A DNA stretch of 64,000 bases from Saccopteryx bilineata (GCF_036850765.1 NC_089495.1:29897464-29961463), one strand, 5' to 3'; positions 45,607-57,995 are shown, numbered from the stretch's first letter. Notes: generated by a model not told the origin, from the letters alone. Made by a program: numbers and translations.

Positions 45607-45977
45607 TTTTTTTTTTTTGTATTTTTCTGAAGCTGGAAATGGGGAGAGACAGACAGACTCCCACATGCGCCCGATCGGGATCCACCCGGCATGCCCACCA
45701 AGGGGCGATGCTCTGCCCATCTGGGACGTCGCTCTGTTGCATCCAGAGCCATTCTAGCGCCTGAGGCAGAGGCCACAGAGCCATCCTCAGAGCCCGGGCC
45801 AACTTTGCTCCAAAGGAGCCTTGGCTGCAGGAGGGGAAGAAAGAGACAGAGAGGAAGGAGAGGGGGAGAGGTGGAGAAGCAAATCGGCGCCTCTCCTGTG
45901 TGCCCTGGCCGGGAATCGAACCCGGGACTTCCGCATGCCAGGCCGATGCTCTACCACTGAGCCAACCGGCCAGGGCC
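45607..45977 (-). mobile_element. SINE family B
   Basis: Full-length copy with GCCTTTCCAC duplicated on both sides. The CTCF-like position reads CCACCAAGGGGCG (one mismatch). Confidence 0.94.
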
Positions 45978-47429
45978 GCCTTTCCACATTTTAACAACAA
46001 CAGCAACAACAATAAAAAACCGGGGATGTGAGGGAGGATACGAAAAAAAAAGTCAACCACTTGGTTCTAAGAACTTGACCACACCTCTATAATACCAAAA
46101 AGGAAATGAACAACAATGTTTATCTTTTATTCACTAAAAGCAGCTAGAATTGATAGCATCTAATCTATCTAGTTCTGCTACAAAGACCAATAACTGAATT
46201 TGGCATAGTGACTAAACAATTCTATATCAATCTTTTAAATAAAATGGATCCTGCTTGAAAATTTTTCTCAAGGTAATACAAATAAAATTACAAATGAAAG
46301 TGGTTGTTCCATTTCTCTTTAGATGATTTATCCTTTGAGGGAACAAAAACCATATCAGATTGTGAGATTTATTTTATTATCCACAAACAAAAGAAAGTAC
46401 TTTTAACAGCATCCAAGTACTATACAGTTGGTAGTTACAACTATCCATAAAAGTTTTAAGCACAGCGATATAGAAGCTAATTATTTCTGACTAAAATTTG
46501 AGCATTTCCTCCCCAAATTTGTTAAATTTCTGCCATAAATGCTTGAACTTCTGGACTTTGAGGCTAACATATGATAGTAACTCGAGGTACTTAAAATTTT
46601 TTTAAGTTTCCATATGACTCTTCAAATAATTAAACCAGAGGATGTCAAAATTATAAGGTTTGAAAAAGCTGCTGGTCAAAGTTTTGAATCATTTCAAGTG
46701 GTTTACTACATTCTGGTTGAGGCTAACTCTTTGAAAGGTTACTGCTATGACTTGGGAGAAAACATTTTCTTTTTTGAACTATTTTTCAGCAATTATATTA
46801 ATAAAATATCAATTCTCCAAATGACACAAAGGGCTTAGACTATTTTAGTATGTTAAATATATGCTCTATATTAGTAAACCTTATCTGGGTATCTTGACTT
46901 AAAGGTACTTTCCAACATAGCTTTTTAAAAAGAACTCTAAGCTGCTAAGTTCTATGTTAAACTGGAAAACTGTTTGTTTTAAAGAATAATTCAGGAGAGA
47001 ATATATTCCCTTTACATTTTCACACGATTTTACTCATCCACCAAGACATAAAGCAAATAATATCATTTTTATAATTACTGACAACATGCATCAAAATCAA
47101 AGTGTTCTTACTCTGTCTATATGTAATAAACTCAAGGTGTACTACTAACAGAAGATACACTTCTACAATAGAATTTGCTACATGACATTTGCTCATTAAG
47201 GAACTAAGCAAAAGCATAAAATTGGCCCTCTCTTCAATAAATGAAGCTGAAATAAAATGTAAATTTGACACTTAAACAATAAAAGCAAAGCAGAAATACT
47301 TATTGGTGGTATTGTTCTTCCTCCCCCTACTAAGGCAATTATTTTTGTCACGCTTTCTAAAAGACACAGTAATATTCCTATCGAATGCCATGCTAATCTA
47401 TCAATTTTACTAAATTTAAATGAGAATGC

Positions 47430-47636
47430 TCTCACAAAAAGCTACATATTGTATATTTCCACCTATATGAAACCTGTAGAGACAGAAAGATCAGACATTG
47501 CCATGGCTGGAGGAGGGAAGAATGAAGGGTGACTGCTAATGGATATGGCATCTTTTTTAGTGAGATGAAACCACAGAAATGTATACTTTAAATGGGTGAA
47601 CTGTAAGGTATATAAATTATAGCTTTTAAAAAATGC
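47430..47636 (+). mobile_element. L1 3' UTR fragment, old
   Basis: CACCTATATGAAACCTGTAG, CCATGGCTGGAGGAGGGAAG and GGGTGAACTGTAAGGTATAT match the pre-terminal L1 UTR. Confidence 0.68.
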
Positions 47637-47639
47637 TCC

Positions 47640-47985
47640 AGCCTGACCAGGCGGTGGTGCAGTGGATGGAGCGTCCAACTGGGATGTGGAAGACCCAGGT
47701 TCGAGACCCCGAGGTCACCAGCTTGAGCGTGGGCTCATCTGGTTTGAGCAAAAATTCACCAGCTTGGACCCAAGGTCGCTGGCTCTAGCAAGAGGTTACT
47801 CGGTCTGCTGAAGGCCCGTGGTCAAGGCACATATGGGAAAGCAATCAATGAACAACTAAGGTGTCACAATGCGCAACGAAAAAACTAATGATTGATGCTT
47901 CTCATCTCTCCGTTCCTGTCTGTCTGTCCCTGTCTATCCCTCACTCTGACTCTCTCTGTCTCTGTAAAAAAAAAAAAAAAAATGC
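47640..47985 (+). mobile_element. SINE family A
   Basis: Flanked by AAAAAATGCTCCA on both sides; full-length. Confidence 0.94.
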
Positions 47986-48149
47986 TCCAAAAGAAATCAA
48001 GACATTTACATATGTTTCTCAACAATAAAGTGTACACTATCCATTAAAAAATTACTGGTTTGCACACATTAAGTGAGCTAAAAATAAAAAATCTTTATAT
48101 TTATAAAGTTCCAGTAATTAAAATATGAAGTACTGATAAAGGCAAAGAC

Positions 48150-48540
48150 AATAAAACACAGAAGACCCTAGACATAGATCAAACCTATATGGGAATTTAG
48201 CCTATAACAGGAGCACTACAGACTAGCGAGGAAAGGACAAAAGATTCAAAAAACAGCACTAGGAAAATGGCTTATCAATATAGGGAAAAAAATTTGATCC
48301 TCGCCATATAATATACCAAATTCCAGTTGGCTTAAAGACCAAATATGAAAAAAAAAATTTAATTTTAATAAAAGACAAAAACATAAAACAAGAGATCTTT
48401 ATGAACTCAAGGTGGGGAAGGATTTCTTAAACAATACATAGAGTACAACACAAAGGAAATAATTAACAAATTCAACAACATTAATTTTTAAGCTGTATGC
48501 CAAAGACAACACAAACAAATGAAAAAAAACAAAGGCACCA
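48150..48540 (+). mobile_element. L1 ORF2 fragment, old
   Basis: AAATTCCAGTTGGCTTAAAG followed by GACCAAATATGAAAA, then AAGGTGGGGAAGGATTTCTT, in the order of L1 ORF2 near its 3' third. No intact frame. Confidence 0.65.
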
Positions 48541-48589
48541 GACTAGGAGAGGATAAATGCAATGCATAAAACAAAGCCAAGCTCTACCC

Positions 48590-49065
48590 CACAGCATTCT
48601 TGCAAATGTTCCCAATTTGTACCGTTCTTTGGTTTTGCCGTATCATTTCTCATCTGGATAACAGCAACAGCTTCTAAGCTGTCCTGCCTGTTTCCAAAGT
48701 TGTCCACCTCCAATCTGCTCTCTAGAGTAGTCACAATACTTAAAAGAAGAACTGAACTCCCTCCCCACATACAAATTTAATAACCTCCCATGGCCAAAAT
48801 CAGAAGACCTTTCTTAATTTGGCCCCTGCCTGTTTGTTCTGCTTCCTCTCCTGCAGCTTCAACTTTCCCACCTTACTCTCCACCAATTTCCTCTCATCAA
48901 CCACTCATCCTTTAAGATTCTATTCAGATGTGTTAAAAACTTTTCCAGATTGTCCCTCACATACCACACACCCTCTGAAGCCAGGTCAAGTACCCTCTTT
49001 TGCTGCCATAGCATTCTACCTATATTCTACCATAGCACTTAATACACTGTAGAGGGCTGTCTTGA
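48590..49065 (+). mobile_element. LINE2 3' region
   Basis: AAGACCTTTCTTAATTTGGC, CTGTTTGTTCTGCTTCCTCT, CATCCTTTAAGATTCTATTC and TTGCTGCCATAGCATTCTAC follow L2. Confidence 0.7.
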
Positions 49066-49299
49066 CTAAAGAAAGGGTATGTGTGCGTGTAAGTGAACAT
49101 GATCTTAAAACATTTGAATAAGAAGTAATAGTAAAATACTTTATTACATCAATTCTGGATACCAGCTGCTGTCTGTTAATTGCCCTCTGTAGGCTGAGAC
49201 AATGTTGGGCCGAGGTTCATGCCAGCTCCTCCTTCCTTCCCATTCTGCTGCTGCTACAATGGGAAGGAGACCAAGAGTTACAGCCAGGTTGTCCCCACT

Positions 49300-50045
49300 T
49301 CAACCTACACAGACTTCTCTAATAAAACAAATATTTATTGAACACCTACTATTCTTCTTCTTCTTCTTTTTTAACAGCTACTATTTACCAGACACTGAGC
49401 TAAGCACTAAAGTTATAGGGATGACAATTTAGGCTTGGTTCCTACAGTCATATTTACATTATCACTGGAAACAGGAAAGTAATAAAGGAAAAATCCAGAT
49501 GAAGCTCAGAAACTGCTCCTGGAAAGGTTCATTTATTCATTTCTTAACAAGTGCCTGTGTTAGGTTTAGTCCTGAGGACTAGAGATAAACGATGAGCAAG
49601 ACACAAGCTCTGCTGACAGAAAGGGACAAGTGCCCTGAATGACAACGAACTCACGGAGCTGAGAAGCTAGGGGATCTAAAAACATAGAGGATGCAGGGGA
49701 GCTCAGACAGTACCAGGCTTAGGAAACAAAAGGGTTCCAACCTGTGGGCAGGGACAGGAGCTCCTTCCCTACATCAATCTAAAAGGGTTTTCAGTTCCAC
49801 TAAAAACTTTCTTGGCTTCTTAATATCACAGCTTCCAAATGATCTAGATTATTAGAAAGGCCTTTCTTGATATGTGACCAAAGCCAATTACAGGTATTTA
49901 ATGAAAGCTCATTCAGGAAAATATTAACAACTTCAATGTCAGAGAATATGGAAAGACTGGAAGTTTACTTTGAGGGCATGGGTCTACTTCATCTCTGAAT
50001 CCTCAGGCCAGCTACAATGTCTGGCACATTATCAATAAACAGGTC
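49300..50045. mobile_element. MIR/LINE2 scraps and a (TTC)n run
   Basis: TATTTATTGAACACCTACTA (49331), CACTGAGCTAAGCACTAAAG (49393) and CTACAATGTCTGGCACATTA (50014) are short MIR/L2-like pieces. A TTC repeat spans 49351-49368. Boundaries are not resolvable. Confidence 0.5.
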
Positions 50046-50597
50046 AACTGTAAAAACAGGAGCACTACAGTTATTAAGGAGGCCGTATGACTGAATTAAC
50101 AATTGAAATATTTTAATGTGAACTAATAACCATTAAGTAATTAGTATCATTGAAATCGCACAGGCTGTTTGTTAACACCATGTATTTGGAACTGATTGTA
50201 CAGATTTGCTCTTTCCTTCCTAAGAAAGGTCAAGAATAAAGCTAGAAAGTATCTGTACTATGCTCATGTATATCACAACACAAAACCAAACTAGCAGAAG
50301 AAAGATCAGGTAGCTCAGGAGAAGGCAAGCTTCCTCAGAGCTCAGGGACAGGTAAATAAACCAATCACAATTTTCTATGACAATGTTTCATGTAAAGGCA
50401 GTAATAAACTTATTGGCCAAGTAAAAAAAGGGGGGGGTCCTTTTATTACTAAAATACTAGTGTATTTAATATTTTCCCATTTCTAACAACCAAACTTTCT
50501 GAGTCATATGGATTTGTGGGTGATTTTCACAAAAATATGTGCGGGGAATGGGGGGGATTTGCAGTGGTCAAGATAGCACTATAAGAACCATTTTTCA

Positions 50598-50900
50598 GGA
50601 GGACCAAACAGTGGCATAGTGGATAGAGCATCGAACTGGGATGCAGAGGACCCAGGTTTGAGATCCCGAGGTCACCAACTTGAGCACAGGCTCACCAGCT
50701 TCAACCCAAGGTCGCTGGCTTGAGCAAGGGGTTACTTGCTATGCCACAGACCCCGGTCAAGGCACATATGAGAAAGCAATCAATGAACAACTAAGATACC
50801 GCAACCAAGAATTGATGCTTCTCATCTCTTTCCCTTCCTGTCTGTCTGTCCTTATTTGTCCCTCTCTCCGAGTTTCTGTTTCTGTCAAAAAAAAAAATTT
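50598..50900 (+). mobile_element. SINE family A, diverged
   Basis: GACCAAACAGTGGCATAGTG, CAATCAATGAACAACTAAGA, tail TTTCTGTCAAAAAAAAAA. Confidence 0.85.
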
Positions 50901-51225
50901 TTTTTTCAAACTGTTCATTTAAACATATAATAGCCACAGTTTAAAAAGAAAAGGCTCTCATTAGCATGCAAAATAATTAATTAAGCCAATATTTTTTCTA
51001 ATGAATAACTCAGTGGAAATTTATTTTATAAAGGTAAAAATTATGTGTAAGTTCCCTAAATAAAAAGGCTTTTTGCTCACAACATAAAACATTATCTAAC
51101 TATTTAAAGATATGTATAGCAATAGGTAAATGAAAATAAAATTCTTTCTACTTACCATGTTGGCATTTCAAAATCAGAATTAAATCACTAATTTCTATAA
51201 GAAATATTTACTATAAGAAAATATT

Positions 51226-51695
51226 TGGCCCTTGGCTGTATAGCTTGGTTGGTTAGAGCAGTGGTCCCCAACCTTTTTTGGGCCACAGACCGGTTTAATG
51301 TCAGAAAATATTTTCACGGACCAGCCTTTAGGGTGGGACGGATAAATTGTATCACGTGACCGAGACAAGCATCAAGAATGAATCTCAGACTGATGTAACA
51401 GAGGGAATCTGGTCATTTTTTAAAAATAAAACATTGTTCAGACTTAAATATAAATAAAACAAAAATAATGTAAATTATTTATTATATCTCTGCAGACCGG
51501 TACCAAATGGCCCACGGACCGGTACCGGTCCACGGACCAGGGGTTGGGGACCACTGGGTTAGAGCATGGTCCCGAAGTACAGAGAATGCAGGTTCAATCC
51601 CCGGTCAGGACATACAGGAATAACTAGATGTTCTTGTCTCTCCTCCCCCCTTCTTCTCTCGCTAAAATCAATAAATAAAAAAATTTTTTTAAATT
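51226..51695 (+). mobile_element. SINE D split by hAT MITE
   Basis: The D unit (GGCCCTTGGCTGTATAGCTT to GGTTAGAG) is interrupted by the MITE at 51259-51556. It resumes GGTTAGAGCATGGTCCCGAA through box B GGTTCAATCCC to the AAAATCAATAAATAAA tail. Confidence 0.92.
51259..51556. mobile_element. hAT MITE family 2, copy 2
   Basis: The 298-bp element starts CAGTGGTCCCCAACC and ends GGTTGGGGACCACTG. Perfect target duplication GGTTAGAG at 51251-51258 and 51557-51564. Interior identical in kind to 35829-36548 and in the same orientation. No ORF. Confidence 0.95.
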
Positions 51696-52194
51696 ATCTC
51701 CAACTACTCTCAGGTAATTCAAACCAATTATCAGCCAAATACTGCTTTTGTCAGTTCAAGTGACTGTGTCCACCACACTGGGAACTGAGGACTTGGCAGT
51801 TCTCGCTGTTCCAACCAATGGCATACAAATGACTGAGTAAATTCCTTAACTTCTAAGAAGTTAGGAAATGAAGGTAAATACTCAAAAACTGACCATGAAT
51901 AATATTTTCTCACACTTTTGTCCATTTTGACTACTCTACTGCACTTTACATGGATAGTTAGTACATATGGGTATGTATGAACAAGTTTGTTTTTAAAATA
52001 AGAGTTCCTGGTGAAACATTTCTATATAAAACCATAACTAGTCACCTTAAATTACCCACACCAACACCACCAAGTAAATAATTCTCTAAATAAATAATAA
52101 AAAACCGAGTCTCACCTTGCCTATTCCCAGACACCAAGTGGCATGTTACTCCAGATATAGATCTTATTCCTCACAGAATCCTTTTTTTCATTTG

Positions 52195-52340
52195 TTTTGT
52201 TTGTGGCATAGTTCATTACTGAACACCAACTATGTACCAGACCCTGTTCTAGGTCCTGAGAAATCAAAGGAAAGAGATTCTGGTCTCATGAACAAGAAAA
52301 TTTCAGATAGTGTTAAGCTAATAAAACAGAGTAATATGAT
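52195..52340. mobile_element. Old L2/MIR-like fragment
   Basis: TACTGAACACCAACTATGTA, CAGACCCTGTTCTAGGTCCT and GATTCTGGTCTCATGAACAA resemble widespread old mammalian repeats. Confidence 0.5.
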
Positions 52341-52949
52341 ACAGTGACTGGCGAGCTAGACTGCTATAAAAAATATTAATGGAATCAAAACCAGGAATTA
52401 GTCACATAGAGATATTGGAGCAAAAGAAGTAAAGAAATAATCATCAGGCATATCTTTTATATCCTATCTAGTTCTGTTTGTTTCAGAGGCTTCTGAAGTA
52501 CGGCTACAGTAAAAAGACTTGAAGAATAGTTTACTCAAGCATTCCATATAATATAAAAAGCTTAAACTTTAAATATTATTTAACCATAACTATATACTTC
52601 AAAATACTACTGATATGAAAACATATTGTTGGTCAGTAGATTAGTTGTTAACTACACTGATTAAAAGAATTTAAAAAAATACTTTAGCTTTCAAATAACT
52701 ATCACTAAGTTGTTTCATATCAACGGATTTATTTGCTAAGATACTAAGCATTTTGGAAAAATGAGATTTTAAAAACTCAAACCCACAAAAACATACAAAT
52801 ACAGTAATCACAACAGCAATGAATGTAAAAATGTCTACTTCTACTTAATTCTTATCCTTCACTGAGAATATCTAAATCTGCCCTAGCTATGCACGGCTAT
52901 TTAATTTTAAACAAACCAGAATTAAGTAAGCTGAAAAATTTAGTCCTCA

Positions 52950-53060
52950 GGTATACAAGCCTCATTTTAAGCATTCAATATCCACATGTGGCTAATGACT
53001 ACCATTGGACAGCACAGGTATTTCCATCCTCATGGAAAATTCTATTGGACAATGCTGCTG
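52950..53060. mobile_element. hAT-Charlie MITE remnant
   Basis: CCACATGTGGCTAATGACTA, CATTGGACAGCACAGGTATT and TCTATTGGACAATGCTGCTG match a common mammalian Charlie MITE; the rest is lost. Confidence 0.65.
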
Positions 53061-53073
53061 TAAATTATTTTTC

Positions 53074-53245
53074 AGCCCTGGCTGGATAGCTCAGTTGGTT
53101 AGTTAGAGCATCATCCCAGAGTTCAGAGGTTACTGGTTCGACCACTGGTCAGGGTACATACAGGAACAGATCAATGTTCCGGTCTCTCTCCTGCTCTCTT
53201 CCTTCCTCTCTCTAAAATCAATAAAATAAATATTTTAAAATATAT
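53074..53245 (+). mobile_element. SINE family D
   Basis: AGCCCTGGCTGGATAGCTCAG; the A-box region carries a GTTA insertion (TTGGTTAGTTAGAGC). Tail AAAATCAATAAAATAAAT. Confidence 0.9.
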
Positions 53246-53317
53246 ATATTTTTATATTTGACCAAAGAAAAACATCCCCAAAAAGCTTATAAAAACAAAG
53301 TTATCATAAACTTTTAA

Positions 53318-53445
53318 TCTTTTTTTTTTAAGTGAGAGGAGGAGAGAGAGACTGCCACATCCGCCCCGACCAGAATCCAAATGGCGACCCGGTCTGCAGC
53401 CAGTATTCAAATCAGCTGAGCTATCCTCAGCACCCACAGTCAGAT
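53318..53445 (-). mobile_element. Old B-like SINE fragment
   Basis: GAGAGACTGCCACATCCGCC, AATCAGCTGAGCTATCCTCA; only the 3' half is present. Confidence 0.65.
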
Positions 53446-53967
53446 CAATATGCTAGAATAATACACACTCAGATAAACCAGGGGACAAGCAAAGGGGCTT
53501 GAAATCATGAAACTTGAGCTTCAGTTCTGATTCTAACTCTAACTACATGAATTTTGAACAGCTATTAAAAAAAAAATTGAACAGCTATATCTTTAGGCTT
53601 TTCTTTATATCCTATAATGTAGGTTAAATCAGATGATCCAGATAACCTGAGATGACCCCCCAAAATGGAAGAATGGTCTGTGATTCATCCTAGTTATTAA
53701 TACATAAATATATGGTTTGGATTTTCACTCTGACACAAATATATACGGTTAAAAAATTAATTTCAATATTTCATCTATCATAACATTATTAAAGATGTTC
53801 ATTATGTGTAATAGCAAGCAATTATGATGAATTTTACAACCAACACTGCTTTATATAAATAAAATTTTAGGGGGTAAAATCAGCATGATCACCATATTTC
53901 TTTCTACAAAATTCTCTAATAATCAAGGTGTGTTAGAGAAGTGTACACTGCCTTTTGAGCGATACTA

Positions 53968-54323
53968 TTTGTTTTTTCCTTAGTAAAAGACAGAGACAGA
54001 CAGGTCTAGACGTACAGAGAGCAAGGGAACAAAATGAGAAGCATCAACTCATAGTTGTGGCACTTCAGTTGTTCTTTGACTGCTTTCTCATATGTGCCTC
54101 AAGGGGGGTGGGGGTGGGGGTGGGGGTAGAAAGGAGTGGGGGAGGGCTGCCAGGCCCTCCAATCAAGCCAGCAACCTTGGGCTCAAGCCAGAGACCATGG
54201 GGTTATATCTATGATCCCACACACAAGCTGGTGAGTCCACGGCTCAAGCCAGAGACTTCAAGGTCTGGGTCCTCAGCATGCCAGGACGGCACTCTATCTA
54301 CTGTGCCACTGCCTGGTCAGGCA
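53968..54323 (-). mobile_element. SINE family A with (GGGGGT)n
   Basis: GAGAAGCATCAACTCATAGT and CACTGCCTGGTCAGGC. A GGGGTGGGGGTG minisatellite lies at 54104-54145. Confidence 0.82.
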
Positions 54324-55579
54324 TAGCAACACTAGTTTTAAAAGCATAACTACTACTCCAGAATCTGCTTACCTCTAGTGTTGTCACCCCAAATATTTGC
54401 TGAAACTTTCACTTAAAATTTTTCTACTAAAAAATTTTTTTTCGTCTACTAAAAATGTGTTAAGAGAAAGAATTGTCAAGGACATTAAAATATATTAGGA
54501 AGTGACCTGCATGAAGTGAAATACAATTATTCTTGTCACTAAATATAATTACAATTTTCACTTGACTATGAATCCATTAAGCTATACAACATTGTAGGGT
54601 GCTTTATCATTCTTATTTTTTCCTGATTGAACCACATTACTATTGAACTGCCTTGTATCAACACAAAACTTACTAGTAAAACACCCTATTTTCCTTATTT
54701 GGTCTAACCTCAACTGTCTTGACTTTATCCTTGACCGCACCCATCCACAATAGACTTGAGGAAAATTTACCTTGCTTTACAATCCCTTAATCAAGGGTAC
54801 TGGTTCACACTGAAAATCACTACAAACTAAGTACCTTGTATCAGTCATAGTGTTCCATGTGCTATGAAATCCAGTAAACCAACAAGTTCACCCACATATT
54901 TTCCTACCTCTTTCCCCAACAAACTTAAATTATAAAAAAATGGTTTCTCAATGTGGTTCTTAAAATTTTCTAAATGTTCAAATTTTACTTTCTCCTCCCT
55001 TGTATTCATTCACCATAGCAAGAAATAAAGAAAATGTTCTGCAGAAGTGATACATGGTTTTTAAAGCACTAAGCAATTGATCATAATATCTAAGATAATA
55101 TATACCTTTTATCCTTCCTATAAAGACCAACTTTTTTTTTTTGGTTCATCAGTTTTAGCATTTTAGCATTTTAGTTCAACACTTCGTTTTCAAAATAAGC
55201 AATAAAAGAACATAAGTAACTTCAACCATAACTTAAAATTTACATATCCCCTATTTGCTTAATTAAAACACTAAGTGTTGATGAAGCTATAGTCATCATG
55301 CTGTTGTTATAGCAACAGTGCAAGTAAATTTGGACTGGAAAGTTAACTTCATGTTCATACCTGTACTGGCACGAATTTTCTTACCAACTGAGAAACGCCC
55401 ACATAACCCATGCAAACATTCTGATCAAGAATCAGTTAACTTTCAACTTTTAACTTCTAGGAAAGTGAGTTTAGGCCAACTAAAGATTAATTCATTTTGC
55501 ATGTGTTATTTTTCTTATATTAAAAAAAAGTCATTTATTATCAGCTATATGCCTAGTAACACTTCTGATTTGGAGCCCT

Positions 55580-55715
55580 AGAGCTCCAGAAAGTAGTCAT
55601 TATCATCTCTACTTCAGAGGTAAGAACAGTGACTGAGCTTTGGTGGTGAGAGCTACAGTAGGAACAGGAACTCAGATCTTCTTGGCTCTTGCCCTACACT
55701 CACTCCACTGACCAC
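55580..55715 (-). mobile_element. MIR fragment
   Basis: Resembles MIR (CATCTCTACTTCAGAGGTAA; AACAGGAACTCAGATCTTCT) but diverged. Confidence 0.5.
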
Positions 55716-55827
55716 TGAGTTTAAAAAAATAAAATAAAAGGATGTTTTGTTAAATGGCTTAAAGCAAATAAAACTGCCAGGGTGAAGGTCAGTCAGAGCA
55801 AAGCAAACCTCTCTTACAAAAGAAAAC

Positions 55828-56378
55828 AAGCCCTGGCCAGATAGCTCAGTTGGTTAGAACATTGTCCCAATGTGCGAAGGTTGCTGGTTCCATCCTCGGT
55901 CAGGACACAAACAGGAACAGATCGATGTTCCTGTCTCTCCCTCTCTTTCTCTCTCCTTTCCTCTCCTTCTAAAATAAAGAACCAAGATCCTTTAAAAAAA
56001 AAAGAAAGAAAGAAGGAAGGAGCCCTGGCTGGCTGGCTCAGTGGTAGAGCGTTTGACCAGCATGTGGAAGTCCCAGGTTCGATTCCCAGCCAGAGCACAC
56101 AGGAAAAGCGCTCATCTGCTTCTCCACTCCTCCCCCTCTCCTTCCTCTCTGTCTCTCTCTTCCCCTCCTGCAGCCAAAGCTCCATTGGAACAAAGCTGGC
56201 CTGGGCACTGAGGACGGCTCCATGGCCTCCACCTCAGGCACTAGAATGGCTCCAGCAGAAAGAAAGCATCGCCCCTGGTGGGCATGCCGAGTGGATCCCG
56301 GTTGTACGCATGCGGCAGTCTGTCTGACTGCCTCTCGGCTTCTAACTTCAGAAAAATACAAAAAAAAAAAAAAAAGGG
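55828..56378 (+). mobile_element. D SINE followed by a B SINE in its tail
   Basis: D copy 55828-56000 (AGCCCTGGCCAGATAGCTCAG). B copy 56021-56378 (AGCCCTGGCTGGCTGGCTCAG) ending in poly(A). A purine-rich GGGAGAGG tract follows at 56379-56435. Confidence 0.9.
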
Positions 56379-56499
56379 GGGAGGGAAGGAGGGAGAGGGG
56401 GAGAGGGAGGGAGGAAAGGAGAGAGAGAGGGAAGAAAAAATAAAGAAAACCATAATTTCGAAATGGTGACAAGTTTGCAACAGTTAATTATATAGGCCT

Positions 56500-57035
56500 A
56501 GGTCCTGGCCAATTAGCTCAGTCAGAGCATCACCTAGAAATGTCAAGGTTGCAGGTTCCATCCTCCGTCAAGGTACATATGGGAACCAACCATTGAATGC
56601 TCAACTAAGTAGAACAGTGGCAGTTAACCTGGTCCCTACCGCCCACTAGTGGGCGTTCCAGCTTTCATGGTGGGCGGTAGTGGAGCAACCAAAGTATAAA
56701 TAAAAAGATAGATTTAACTATAGTAAGTTGTTTTATAAAGATTTATTCTGCCAAACTTAGCAAAAATCCAACATAAAGTACTTGGTAAGTAATTATTATT
56801 ATATGCTTTAACTTGCTGTAACTCTGCTTTATAAATTTTATAAAGTAAAGTTACTTCCCTACTTTATAAGGAAGTACTGTGGTACCGGTGGGCGGTTAGA
56901 AAATTTTACTACTAACAGAGATACAAAAGTGGGCAGTAGGTATAAAAAGGTTGACTACCCCTGAAGTAGAATAATAAATCAATGCTTCTCTCCCCCCCCC
57001 CCCGTTCCTGTCTCTCTCTAAAACAATCAAAACCA
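56500..57035 (+). mobile_element. D-like SINE split by hAT MITE family 1
   Basis: The SINE starts GGTCCTGGCCAATTAGCTCAG, breaks after AAGTAGAA at 56614 and resumes AAGTAGAATAATAAATCAAT at 56964. Its tail contains C14 near 56992-57003 and CTCTCTCTAAAACAATC. Confidence 0.88.
56615..56963. mobile_element. hAT MITE family 1, copy 2
   Basis: The 349-bp element starts CAGTGGCAGTTAACCT and ends AGGTTGACTACCCCTG. Perfect 8-bp duplication AAGTAGAA (56607-56614, 56964-56971). The interior is nearly identical to 3190-3541. Confidence 0.95.
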
Positions 57036-57189
57036 AACCAAAACAAAACAAGAGATGCAATACTGTCTTGGCTATCGCCAAAAGGCCACTACGCAAGTCT
57101 CCATATAAAACTTCTTAATTTTCTTCATCTCAAATCAATTTGATAAACTAATTTTTTTATGCACAAAATCCCAGGAAGCCACACATTTC

Positions 57190-57383
57190 TTTTTTTTTAT
57201 ATATATACATTTTTAGAGAGGAGAGGGAGAGACAGAGAGGAGAGACAGAGAGAGAGAGAAGTGGGGGAGGAGCTGGAAGCATCAACTCCCATATGTGCCT
57301 TGACCAGGCAAGCCCAGGGTTTCGAACCAGTGACCTCAGCATTTCCAGGTTCACACTTTATCCACTGTGCCACCACAGGTCAG
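57190..57383 (-). mobile_element. SINE family C
   Basis: Flanked by ACATTTCTT on both sides. CAAGCCCAGGGTTTCGAACC and GTGCCACCACAGGTCAGG. Confidence 0.92.
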
Positions 57384-57556
57384 GTACATTTCTTAAGTTT
57401 AAAACATCTACTTAAATATTTCAGGAACCCTGTATATAAGTTACACCGAAACAAGAAAAAGCAGGTCCGATGGCAAAAAATACTCTATCCTTACATTAAA
57501 AATTAATATTTAATTATCTGTCAAAGTAAGAATAATGCAGGCTAAAAAAGGTCAAA

Positions 57557-57995
57557 AGCCCTGGCTGGATGATAGCTCGATTGGTTAGAGCAGTGGTCCC
57601 CAACCCCTGGGGCCGCGGGCCATTTGGTACCGGTCCACGGAGAAAGAATAACTTACATTATTTCTGTTTTATTTATATTTAAGTTTGAACAATGTTTTAT
57701 TTTTACAAAATGACCAGATTCCCTCTATTACATCCGTCTAAGACTCACTCTTGACACTTGTCTCGGTCACGTGATACATTTATCCGTCCCTCCCTAAAGG
57801 CTGGTTCGTGAAAATATTTTCTGACATTAAACCGGTCCATGGCCCAAGAAAGGTTAGGGACCACTGAGTTAGAGCACCGTCCCGAAGCACAGAGGTTTGA
57901 TTCCTGGTCAGGGCACAGACAGGAACACAATATTCCAGTCTCTCTCTTTTTCCTTCCCCTCTTGCTGAAATCAATAAATAAAAATTTTTTAAAAA
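57557..57995 (+). mobile_element. SINE D split by hAT MITE
   Basis: AGCCCTGGCTGGATGATAGCT to GGTTAGAG, then the MITE 57591-57866, then AGTTAGAGCACCGTCCCGAA to AAATCAATAAATAAAAATT. Confidence 0.92.
57591..57866. mobile_element. hAT MITE family 2, copy 3 (opposite orientation)
   Basis: The 276-bp element starts CAGTGGTCCCCAACCCC and ends GGTTAGGGACCACTG. Duplication GGTTAGAG (57583-57590) and AGTTAGAG (57867-57874). Its interior is the reverse complement of the copy at 51259-51556. Confidence 0.95.

Noticed and set aside
45569..46060. 163-codon minus-strand open frame
   Set aside because: Reads along a B SINE and its flanks. GC-rich B elements give long frames in several phases without coding meaning.
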